DNA of 64,000 nucleotides, taken from positions 1-64,000 of the forward strand of contig NZ_SUPL01000007.1 of the NCBI RefSeq assembly GCF_005047595.1, written 5' to 3'. The position numbers and the translations under genes were made by a program. Origin of the DNA: Pontimicrobium aquaticum (GTDB lineage: Bacteria > Bacteroidota > Bacteroidia > Flavobacteriales > Flavobacteriaceae). Each line of letters opens with the position of its first letter. Position 1 is the first letter of the stretch. The notes below the pieces were generated by a model, which saw only the letters and a list, made by a program, of their open reading frames with translations, did not search any database and had not been told where the DNA came from. Shown piece by piece: positions 8,169 to 15,777 of the stretch.

Positions 8169-10334
8169 CTATTTTTTTGTTTCTACCAATTCTAACTGCT
8201 CCACACTAACATTTGTTGTAAATAAGCCATAGTTTACTGTGGCCTTATTTTTTTCAATTTTGTCAACACTTCCAACAGCGCGTCCATCTTCTAATCTTAC
8301 TCTATCGCCAACCTTTAATGTTGGTTTTGGTTTTGGTGTGTTTACTTCTTTTTTCTTTGCCGCTTTCTTTTTTTTCCTAATAACATTAACCTTTTTTTCA
8401 ACCTCTTTTTTAACCTGTTGCTCTTTTTGTTTAATAATTTTTTTCTCTTTTACAGAAACCTTTTTACGTTTTGAATTTTCAATTTGAACCAATTTAAAAA
8501 GCTCCGCCATTAACACACGCTTTTGCTTGTTGTTAAAATACTTTTCTGATAAGTCGTTTACTTTTTGTCCTAAATATATAAGTCGTTGGTTGCTATCGTA
8601 TAACTCTTGATAGCTCTCTAATTTCTTTTGAATACGAGCATTTATTTCTTCTAACTTATCAGCTTCGGCTTGTTTTTTTTGTTCATTAATTTTTAATGAT
8701 TTCCCTGTTTTTTCAAGTTTAGAGCGTTCCATTTGAAGTTTTGCAATGGTTTTATCAAAACGCACCTTACCTCGTTCTATCTTCTTTTTTGCTCTATTAA
8801 TTAAACTGTAAGGAATGCCATTTTTTTGGGCTACTTCAAAAGTAAATGAGCTACCAGCTTCTCCCAAAACTAACTTAAATAATGGTTCTAAACTACGATT
8901 ATCAAACATCATGTTTGCATTTTTCATGTATGGAAGTTCGTTAGCAAGCAACTTTAAATTACTGTAATGCGTTGTAATTAGTCCAAATGCTTCACGTTCA
9001 TAAAACACTTCCAAAAACGTTTCGGCTAATGCACCTCCAAGTTCAGGATCACTTCCTGTGCCAAACTCATCAATTAAAAAGAGTGTTTTGTTATTACACT
9101 TTTTTAAAAAATAATTCATTTGTTTAAGCCTATAACTATAAGTGCTTAAATGATTTTCAATAGATTGATTGTCACCAATGTCACTAATAATTCTGTTAAA
9201 CAAACAAACTTCACTACGTTCATGAACAGGAATTAAAATACCACTTTGTAACATTACTTGTAGTAAGCCAACTGTTTTAAGTGTAATACTTTTACCTCCA
9301 GCATTTGGACCAGAAATGACAATAATTCGAGAATCCTTGGACAACTCAATAGTTTGTGGATATGTATTTTTGCCTTCTGATTTGTTTGTTAGATATAAAA
9401 TTGGATGATAAGCATTTTTTAAGAATAAATATCTGTCTTTTGTTATTTTAGGTAAAATACCATTTATGGATTTACTATAGGAAGCCTTAGCAAAAACAAC
9501 ATCAATTTGTGTTAAATACTCTTGATACGACTTTAAAAGCGATAAAAAATCTCTAACAAAATTGGTCAGCTCTTTTAAAATTCTGGTAACTTCTTCTTTT
9601 TCTTCGTATTCTAAATTATTTAGTTCTCTATGAAATTGCAGAGTTGCCTCTGGTTCTATATAGACAATACTTCCTGTTTTACTAGAGCCTAGAATAGTTC
9701 CTTTAATTTTTTTTCTGTACATGGCTTTTACAGCCAAAACACGTCTGTTGTCAATAACAGATTCTCTTATATCGTCTAAATATCCAGAGGCATTTAAACT
9801 AGATAAAGCACTAACAAAACTAGAGTTTATTTTACCTTGTAATGACGCAATAGATCTTCGTAAGCTCTTTAACTCATCGCTTGCATCATTACGAACTTCT
9901 CCAAACCTATCTATTATAGAATTGACCTTGTTAATAATTGCTGTGGTATATTCTATATTTTCTGAAAGCGTATTTAGAGAAGGATAGTAGTCTTCAAACT
10001 TTTTAAAAAACTGAATCAATGCATTAGAGGTTTCAGAAATAGCAGCGATCTTTCTAAAACTATTGATCTCTAAAAATGTGTTTTCTATACCCAATAACTT
10101 TAGTTCGTTGGTAATATCGCTAAAACCATGGTTGGGTATTCTATTCTCATTTTCAAACGATGCAATAAACTCGTTAACATAATTAAGTGCAACAATTAAC
10201 TCCGTTTCCTTTGAAAAAGGTTTAATGCGTAATATATTTTGCTTACCAAGGTCAGTAATGCAATACTGAGCCACTTGTGTAAGCACTGTTTCAAACTCTA
10301 AGTCTTTAAGCGTTTTTTCGTGAATGTTAATCAT
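8169..10334 (-). CDS. mutS2: MutS2-family ATPase without Smr domain
   Basis: 721 aa from the ATG at 10332-10334 (MINIHEKTLKDLEF), preferred over the upstream in-frame GTG at 10346, which lies inside a hairpin. The MutS core is evident: the clamp/lever region with coiled coil, Walker A GPNAGGKSITLKT, Walker B region LFLIDEFGTGSDPE and the downstream ITTHYSNLKLLAN switch. A long Lys/Glu-rich coiled coil follows, and the protein ends with a small KOW/SH3-like beta domain (KVGDRVRLEDGRAVGSV). MutS2 proteins of Firmicutes end with an Smr nuclease domain; here it is absent. MutS2 acts in suppression of recombination or on stalled ribosomes, not classic mismatch repair. Confidence 0.92.
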   Translation of the reverse strand: MINIHEKTLKDLEFETVLTQVAQYCITDLGKQNILRIKPFSKETELIVALNYVNEFIASFENENRIPNHGFSDITNELKLLGIENTFLEINSFRKIAAISETSNALIQFFKKFEDYYPSLNTLSENIEYTTAIINKVNSIIDRFGEVRNDASDELKSLRRSIASLQGKINSSFVSALSSLNASGYLDDIRESVIDNRRVLAVKAMYRKKIKGTILGSSKTGSIVYIEPEATLQFHRELNNLEYEEKEEVTRILKELTNFVRDFLSLLKSYQEYLTQIDVVFAKASYSKSINGILPKITKDRYLFLKNAYHPILYLTNKSEGKNTYPQTIELSKDSRIIVISGPNAGGKSITLKTVGLLQVMLQSGILIPVHERSEVCLFNRIISDIGDNQSIENHLSTYSYRLKQMNYFLKKCNNKTLFLIDEFGTGSDPELGGALAETFLEVFYEREAFGLITTHYSNLKLLANELPYMKNANMMFDNRSLEPLFKLVLGEAGSSFTFEVAQKNGIPYSLINRAKKKIERGKVRFDKTIAKLQMERSKLEKTGKSLKINEQKKQAEADKLEEINARIQKKLESYQELYDSNQRLIYLGQKVNDLSEKYFNNKQKRVLMAELFKLVQIENSKRKKVSVKEKKIIKQKEQQVKKEVEKKVNVIRKKKKAAKKKEVNTPKPKPTLKVGDRVRLEDGRAVGSVDKIEKNKATVNYGLFTTNVSVEQLELVETKK

Positions 10335-10339
10335 AACAA

Positions 10340-10357
10340 TTCCCACTAAAGTGGGAA
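10340..10357 (-). promoter_or_regulatory. Hairpin immediately 5' of the MutS2 start codon
   Basis: TTCCCAC-TAAA-GTGGGAA, a perfect 7-bp inverted repeat that can extend to 8 bp with a 2-nt loop. On the minus-strand mRNA it ends 5 nt before the ATG at 10334. Such a position would place the ribosome-binding region next to or inside the hairpin, so it may dampen translation. No T-run follows, so it does not look like a terminator. Confidence 0.45.
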
Positions 10358-10650
10358 ACTTATTAATAGTTTACTTAATCTTTTTTATGAACTAACAAAG
10401 TTACGTATTAGAATTGAGATGTGGAATTTTGGAGCGACGCTTATTGGTTTAGCATATGGCTCGTAGTATATAAATAGGTATGGGCTTTTCGGTTAAAATG
10501 TTAGTCGAATTTATATTTTCTATCATACATATGATCAAGTAAAAAAGCTCATATAATAAATAGTAATACACAAACTGTTAGTAACTAACAAGTGTTTTGT
10601 TTAGTGAAGTAGATAGATAATTTTATTTTTACATCAATAAGTTAATTAGC
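10358..10650. other. Divergent intergenic region between mutS2 and ung
   Basis: About 290 bp without a credible ORF. The part 10420-10520 is less AT-rich than the surroundings and does not look like random spacer (for example GGAGCGACGC, GGTATGGGCTTTTCGG). A perfect dyad TGTTAGT-A-ACTAACA lies at 10576-10590, within a longer imperfect inverted repeat, about 60 bp before ung, and could be an operator. No clear promoter with both elements could be assigned. Confidence 0.5.
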
Positions 10651-11316
10651 ATGAATATTACCATACATCCAAGTTGGAAAGCTCACTTACAGGACGAGTT
10701 TAGTAAATCTTATTTTAATGAGTTGATTGGTTTTGTAAAACAAGAGTATAACACACACCAATGTTTTCCCCCTGGAAAGGAAATTTTTGCTGCGTTTGAC
10801 CATTGCACGTTTGATAAGCTGAAAGTGGTTATTATTGGCCAAGATCCTTACCATGGTGTAGGGCAGGCCAATGGATTGTGTTTTTCTGTACATGATGGTG
10901 TACAACATCCACCTTCGTTAATTAATATTTTTAAAGAAATTGAAACAGATTTAAATACTCCTTATCCTAAAAGCGGTAATTTAGAACGTTGGGCAGATCA
11001 AGGTGTGTTACTATTAAATGCAACATTAACAGTCAGGTCGCATCAAGCTGGCAGTCATCAAAAAAAAGGATGGGAACAGTTTACAGATGCTGTAATTACT
11101 ACTATCTCAGAACAAAAAACGGGAATCGTTTTTTTGCTTTGGGGAGGTTTTGCAAAGAAGAAAATAAAACTTATAGATACCAATAAACATTACGTGTTAA
11201 CGTCAGGACATCCTTCTCCATTAAGTGCAAATAGAGGGTATTGGTTCGGAAATAAGCACTTTAGTAAAACTAACTCCCTGTTGGAGACAAACGGCTTGGA
11301 GCCTGTTGCGTGGTAA
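10651..11316 (+). CDS. ung: Uracil-DNA glycosylase (family 1)
   Basis: 221 aa, the normal size for Ung. It removes uracil from DNA, starting base excision repair. The water-activating loop GQDPYHG with catalytic Asp65, the uracil-pocket Phe region GLCFSV, and the Leu-intercalation loop HPSPLSANRGYWFGNKHFS with catalytic His are all present. Cytosolic. The last 47 bp overlap, in antisense, the end of a small minus-strand membrane-protein ORF (11270-11467). Confidence 0.97.
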   Translation: MNITIHPSWKAHLQDEFSKSYFNELIGFVKQEYNTHQCFPPGKEIFAAFDHCTFDKLKVVIIGQDPYHGVGQANGLCFSVHDGVQHPPSLINIFKEIETDLNTPYPKSGNLERWADQGVLLLNATLTVRSHQAGSHQKKGWEQFTDAVITTISEQKTGIVFLLWGGFAKKKIKLIDTNKHYVLTSGHPSPLSANRGYWFGNKHFSKTNSLLETNGLEPVAW

Positions 11317-11467
11317 TAGTTTTAGGTACTTTTTTAAGGACTATAGGTTTGTTAACTTTTACTTTTTTAGGCTTTGAAATCTTCTTAACTTTATTAGTGC
11401 TAAATATTAACAAAATAAAATTAATTGCTACTAAAACTGAAAGTATTAAAGTAATTTTATACATCAT
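11270..11467 (-). CDS. Small single-pass membrane protein, hypothetical
   Basis: 65 aa if the ATG at 11465-11467 is used (a longer frame reaches 11527 but adds an unlikely Cys-rich N terminus). One transmembrane helix (ITLILSVLVAINFILLIF, about residues 4-21) is followed by a strongly basic tail (KVKKISKPKKVKVNKPIVLKK) and a polar end. The composition fits a short inner-membrane protein with a cytosolic basic tail. It ends inside ung on the other strand (47-bp overlap). Family not recognised; it could be a chance frame, though a hydrophobic segment directly after the start argues for a real gene. Confidence 0.45.
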   Translation of the reverse strand: MMYKITLILSVLVAINFILLIFSTNKVKKISKPKKVKVNKPIVLKKVPKTITTQQAPSRLSPTGS

Positions 11468-11642
11468 ACACAAGGGATTTGGGTAACATTGTTTCGGCAA
11501 AATACAATAAATATCGATAAAATACAAAAACTATGTTAACATATGTTAATAAAGGTAAGGAAAAAAAATATACCAAACAATACGTAGAACTACGTATATG
11601 ACAGATTTTCGATGAAAACTCCTACTTTTTAGATTAAAAACG

Positions 11643-12509
11643 TTAAATATTGATTACCAGCTCGTTAAAGGGTAGTTTTTTTGGGATAATGCTTAAAGCC
11701 AAAAGTTTGTCTTGAACATCATTAACTGTTTCGGCGTCTAAATTCTCTTGAGACCACTCGGTTAATTCAAGCCATTGTTGTACATCTTCTAGCTTTTGGT
11801 TGTATCTATTAGCAATGATAACATCAATTGAGGGAATGTCTTTAAACTCTTTGGTAGTGTTGTTTATTGTCGATAAAATTGCTTTTAAACAATCCCTTTC
11901 GTCGATTATAAAATCTTCTCTAACTGCAATAACAAAGCAAGGCCATGGTGAAGGGCAATCTTCAATATGTCTAAAGGTATTATTGTCAACTAACGGTTTG
12001 GTAGTAAATTTTTCCCACATAAAATAATCTGCTGTTCCATTGGTAAGAGCCTCAACAGCACCATCTAAGTCTTTTACTACCTCAAAATGCAAATCTTCTT
12101 CTAAGTTCCAGTTGTTGTTTTGAGCATTGATATATGCCATTAGGTGAGAGCCAGAACCAAACCTGCTAATAGCTGCTTTGCGTCCTTTGATGTCTTCTAG
12201 ATTTTTAAAAGAAGAATTTTGCCCTACATGAATACCCCAAATTAATGGCGATTTAACATATACTTGAACTATTTTACATTTATTTCCAGCAATAATATCT
12301 TTTATAATACCTTCGGTTAAAATCACAGCCAAATCAATTTCGTTGTCGCGAAGGGCTTTACACATTTGGCCTGTGCCGCCAAAATAATCTTTCCAACGTA
12401 AATTAATGCCTTTGTTTTTGTACTCTTTATTTTTAAGAGTCAAATACCAAGCTAAATTGAAATGTTCAGGAACACCACCAATTCTAACAGTTTTTAAATC
12501 GTTACTCAT
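11643..12509 (-). CDS. Cytosolic periplasmic-binding-protein fold (NMT1/THI5-like)
   Basis: 288 aa with the type 2 periplasmic-binding fold of the SsuA/NMT1/THI5 group: IGGVPEHFNLAWYL at the start, NEIDLAVILTEG (about 56-67), a hinge and substrate-loop block GRKAAISRFGSGSHLMAYI (about 108-126) and a domain-closing NGTADYFMWEKF. There is no signal peptide or lipobox and no ABC permease or ATPase nearby, so it is probably a cytosolic protein that binds or converts a small molecule rather than a transporter component. It resembles Ca3427-like proteins. It begins immediately after the nucleoside phosphorylase stop and is last in its operon. Confidence 0.8.
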   Translation of the reverse strand: MSNDLKTVRIGGVPEHFNLAWYLTLKNKEYKNKGINLRWKDYFGGTGQMCKALRDNEIDLAVILTEGIIKDIIAGNKCKIVQVYVKSPLIWGIHVGQNSSFKNLEDIKGRKAAISRFGSGSHLMAYINAQNNNWNLEEDLHFEVVKDLDGAVEALTNGTADYFMWEKFTTKPLVDNNTFRHIEDCPSPWPCFVIAVREDFIIDERDCLKAILSTINNTTKEFKDIPSIDVIIANRYNQKLEDVQQWLELTEWSQENLDAETVNDVQDKLLALSIIPKKLPFNELVINI

Positions 12510-13379
12510 TTAAGACACTAGTTTAGTTAAGGTGTAATTAATAAGGTTTTCTACCGCTTGCTTTGGGTCTTTACTGAAAGTGCCATTTGGTCGGTTAGCA
12601 ATAATAGCATTTAGTGAACACGCATGGTGCCCTAACAATTTTGATAACCCATAAATAACAGAAGTTTCCATTTCAAAATTGGTGATTTTTATACCATTAT
12701 GATTAAATGAATCAATTTTTGCATTCATATCGCTATCAAACAAAGGCAACCTAAGTACTCGCCCTTGTGGTCCGTAAAATCCTCCGGTAGTGGCAGTAAC
12801 ACCTTTAAAAATTTTTGAGCTTTCAAGTAAATTTTCTAGTTTTTGGCTGTTGCTAATAATGATTGGTCTTGCTTTGTCTTTATGCCAATTAGTATGCTTA
12901 ATAAATGCATCTTCAAGGTTTGGGTTGCAAATATTTTTTATTTGATAGAAGTGCAACATTCCGTTTAAATCTAAACCATGAGTACTCAACACAAAAGAAT
13001 CGACAGGAACATTGCTTTGAAGTGAACCTGACGTACCAACACGAACTATATTAAGTGATGTAAGAGCTTCTTTTGGCTTTCTAGTTTCTAAATTAATGTT
13101 AACCAAAGCGTCTAACTCGTTCATGACAATATCAATATTATCTGGCCCAATACCTGTAGACATAACTGTAAGACGCTTGCCTTTATAAGTTCCAGTATGC
13201 GTTTTAAATTCACGCTTTTGCGTTTCAAATTCTATAATATCAAAATGCTTAGATATTTTTTGAACACGATCTTGGTCACCAACAAAAAGTATTGTGTTTG
13301 CAATATGCTCAGGCTTTAAATTTAGATGATATACACTACCATCTGGATTTAATATAAGTTCAGATTCTTTAATTGACAT
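12510..13379 (-). CDS. Nucleoside phosphorylase (uridine phosphorylase-like)
   Basis: 289 aa of the PNP/UDP family (phosphorolysis of nucleosides to base and ribose 1-phosphate). Motifs: FVGDQDRVQKISKHF (phosphate-binding start), VMSTGIGPDNIDIVMNEL, IVRVGTSGSLQ (the conserved RxGT.G phosphate loop), ITNFEMETSVIYGLS (ribose-binding Met-Glu) and a C-terminal substrate loop. Overall closest to uridine phosphorylase-like proteins, but substrate is not fixed. It overlaps the DUF1835 gene by 11 bp at its start and abuts the binding-protein gene, so all three are translated as a unit. Confidence 0.88.
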   Translation of the reverse strand: MSIKESELILNPDGSVYHLNLKPEHIANTILFVGDQDRVQKISKHFDIIEFETQKREFKTHTGTYKGKRLTVMSTGIGPDNIDIVMNELDALVNINLETRKPKEALTSLNIVRVGTSGSLQSNVPVDSFVLSTHGLDLNGMLHFYQIKNICNPNLEDAFIKHTNWHKDKARPIIISNSQKLENLLESSKIFKGVTATTGGFYGPQGRVLRLPLFDSDMNAKIDSFNHNGIKITNFEMETSVIYGLSKLLGHHACSLNAIIANRPNGTFSKDPKQAVENLINYTLTKLVS

Positions 13380-14310
13380 TATATACGGTTTTTATTAACT
13401 GATTTTGATTTTTGTTAAATTGATATTCTAATCTTTTTGCACCACCAAAATCTATGTCATTTTTAATTTCACTTACAAAATTATGCTGACCCAATAGTGC
13501 TTCATGACCTTTACGGTTAAGGTACAGCTCACCATCAATTTCCTCAAAAAAGATACTTAAATTATGAATCATACGCATAATTTGTATGTCGCCATAGCCA
13601 TAATACCCTTGATAGTTAAGTATATAACCTGTAAGATGATGTGTTGATGTCACATGGCTATCTCTTACAACTTCTAAAATATGCTTTTCAAGTCGGCATA
13701 ATCCACTTTTGGTATCTGGAAATCGTTTCAAGTGAGCCTTTAAGCAGCTATTTAAATATTTAAAAGACGAGCTTTGTGTTATAAATGGTTTTAATAAGTT
13801 GTGGTTCTCATTACAGTAAATTCTCCAAATTTTTTGCGCTAATTTAATATCTGAATCTTTGAGTTCTATTTTAGCTTCGTAATGATCTAATAGTTGATTT
13901 TCAGTTAGCTCAGATATGCCTTTAAAGTCTTTTTCCCCTTTAATCCTACCACTACACACTAGAAAGAGTGGTAAATACACTTGTTTTTGCTTTAATAGAC
14001 TAATGGCTGCCATTAAGTTAATATGACAAAATAAATCGTATTCAAACCAAAGAATTATTTTTGAATAGGTGTTAACATTGTCAAATACTTTAAGTTCTTT
14101 GTGAAACTGGTATTCGTGAATATCTATATTATAGAATTTGTTTAAAAAACTACGACGTGTTTCTACAAATTCCTGCGAATCTATTTGTTCAAAAGTAGGG
14201 CCTTCACATAGCATTTCATGCCATGTTAAAAAATCGCCTGAAAAGTTCAGGTCTTTCAAGTAATTGGTAAGACTAGAACCATTAGTAATATGAAGGGTTT
14301 TACTTGTCAT
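13369..14310 (-). CDS. DUF1835 domain protein
   Basis: 313 aa. The N terminus LHITNGSSLTNYLKDL and WHEMLCEGPT (about residues 31-40), followed by a conserved-looking ILWFEYDLFCHINLM, are typical of the DUF1835 family. The C-terminal half is a helical/winged-helix-like region ending in a beta-rich tail. No enzymatic motif that I can name with confidence. Cytosolic. It starts 2 bp after the SUI1-like gene and overlaps the next gene by 11 bp. Confidence 0.8.
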   Translation of the reverse strand: MTSKTLHITNGSSLTNYLKDLNFSGDFLTWHEMLCEGPTFEQIDSQEFVETRRSFLNKFYNIDIHEYQFHKELKVFDNVNTYSKIILWFEYDLFCHINLMAAISLLKQKQVYLPLFLVCSGRIKGEKDFKGISELTENQLLDHYEAKIELKDSDIKLAQKIWRIYCNENHNLLKPFITQSSSFKYLNSCLKAHLKRFPDTKSGLCRLEKHILEVVRDSHVTSTHHLTGYILNYQGYYGYGDIQIMRMIHNLSIFFEEIDGELYLNRKGHEALLGQHNFVSEIKNDIDFGGAKRLEYQFNKNQNQLIKTVYNVN

Positions 14311-14312
14311 TG

Positions 14313-14642
14313 TTAACCTCCTACACGCTTAACATTAAACCCTTTATTTTTTAGAATCTGCATTATTTTATCACGATAATCTCCTTGAATAATAATTTTA
14401 TCATCTTTAAAGCTCCCTCCAACACTTAATTTAGTTTTTAACTCTTTTGCTAGCTTCTTAAAATCATCGGTTGCACCATTATAGCCTTCAAGAATGGTTA
14501 TAGGTTTACCTTTACGCTTTTCGTATTTACAAATTATAGGGTCGTCTTGTAACCAAATATCACTTTTATTTTTAGTTTCATTGGTTGACTCAGACTCTTT
14601 ATGATCTGGAAATAAGTTTTTTAATTGATCTTTTAAGTCCAT
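14313..14642 (-). CDS. eIF1/SUI1-family translation factor (YciH-like)
   Basis: 109 aa with an SUI1 domain in the C-terminal part: KRKGKPITILEGY, DFKKLAKELKTKLSVGGSFKDD and IIIQGDYRDKIMQILKNKGF, closely matching the eIF1/YciH pattern of a basic loop, helix and GGs-x-K-D. Bacterial members bind the 30S subunit and influence start-site fidelity in vitro. Its start codon overlaps the last base of the preceding oxygenase stop codon region (14642 shared), and the next gene begins 2 bp after it, so it is translationally coupled on both sides. Confidence 0.9.
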   Translation of the reverse strand: MDLKDQLKNLFPDHKESESTNETKNKSDIWLQDDPIICKYEKRKGKPITILEGYNGATDDFKKLAKELKTKLSVGGSFKDDKIIIQGDYRDKIMQILKNKGFNVKRVGG

Positions 14643-15592
14643 TACTTCTTTATCAACCCTAATTCTATAAGTCGCTCATTTAAAAATTCTCCAGCTGTAA
14701 TATCTTCAAATTGTTTTGGATGATTTTCATCAATACAACTATCTAAAACATCTAGCTTCATACTACTCACAGGATGCATAAAAAATGGAATAGAGTAACG
14801 TGATGTTCCCCAAAGTTCTCTTGGTGGATTTACTACGCGATGTATGGTAGATTTTAATTTGTTATTAGTATGTCTAGAGAGCATGTCACCAACATTGATC
14901 ATAAGTTCGTCTGGTTGTGCAATGGCATCAATCCATTCGCCTTTATGATTTTGCACTTGCAATCCACGACCTTGGGCTCCCATTAATAGCGTAATTAAAT
15001 TAATATCTCCATGCGCTGCAGCTCTAACTGCATTTTTTGGTTCTTTTTTAATTGGAGGGTAGTGAATTGGCCTTAGTATGCTATTACCATTGTAAATGTA
15101 TTCATCAAAATAAGTTTCTTCTAAATCTAGATGAAGAGCTAATGCACGAAGTACATACTTTGCCGTTTTTTCAAGCATTTTATAAGCTTGCTTTCCAATG
15201 TCATTGAAATCAGGAAGTTCTTCAACTACGACATTTTTTGGATATTCAGCTTCTAACTCAGGATTATTCTCAACATACTGTCCAAAATGCCAAAACTCTT
15301 TTAAATCGCCTTCTTTTTTTCCTTTTGCACTTTCTTTTCCAAACGACACATAACCACGTTGACCTCCAATACCTGGTATCTCATAATTTTGCTTTTTTTC
15401 TACAGGGAGATCAAAAAAGTTTTTTACCTCTTTATACAAATTATCAACTAGCTCGTTATCTAGAAAATGCCCACGGAGTGCTACAAAGCCAATATCTTCA
15501 TAAGCTTTACCAATAGCGTTTATAAACTGTTGCTTTTTTTGAGGGTCTTCTGAGAGAAACTCTTTAAGATTTACACTAGGTATCTTATTCAT
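14642..15592 (-). CDS. 2-oxoglutarate/Fe(II)-dependent dioxygenase, isopenicillin N synthase family
   Basis: 316 aa, double-stranded beta-helix oxygenase with N-terminal DIOX_N region (VNLKEFLSEDP to about 110). The iron ligands appear as HGDINLITLL (HxD, about residue 197) and STIHRVVNPP (distal His, about 256), with the cosubstrate pair RYSIPFF (RxS, about 270). This superfamily hydroxylates, desaturates or cyclises small molecules; substrate unknown. It is first in an operon with a SUI1-like protein, DUF1835, nucleoside phosphorylase and binding-protein fold, and is transcribed divergently from the E1 gene. Confidence 0.88.
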   Translation of the reverse strand: MNKIPSVNLKEFLSEDPQKKQQFINAIGKAYEDIGFVALRGHFLDNELVDNLYKEVKNFFDLPVEKKQNYEIPGIGGQRGYVSFGKESAKGKKEGDLKEFWHFGQYVENNPELEAEYPKNVVVEELPDFNDIGKQAYKMLEKTAKYVLRALALHLDLEETYFDEYIYNGNSILRPIHYPPIKKEPKNAVRAAAHGDINLITLLMGAQGRGLQVQNHKGEWIDAIAQPDELMINVGDMLSRHTNNKLKSTIHRVVNPPRELWGTSRYSIPFFMHPVSSMKLDVLDSCIDENHPKQFEDITAGEFLNERLIELGLIKK

Positions 15593-15752
15593 GGTACTAA
15601 TATTAAATAAATTTGAAATACAAAGATAGCGAAATTGAATACTTAATTTGAAGTCAAATATAGAATATATGTTTTCTGTAGGGATTAAAATTTAGATAAT
15701 CGATGAAATTTGTTCAATAAAAAAATTCTTCATAGTGTTACCTTATTTTTGC

Positions 15753-15760
15753 TACTTTTG
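15753..15760 (+). promoter_or_regulatory. Flavobacterial -7 promoter element
   Basis: TACTTTTG matches the Bacteroidota -7 consensus TAnnTTTG exactly and is preceded by a T-rich stretch TTATTTTTGC. It ends 17 bp before the E1 start codon at 15778. A good -33 TTTG at the ideal spacing is not obvious. Confidence 0.5.
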
Positions 15761-15777
15761 ACTAACAATTTATTGAG

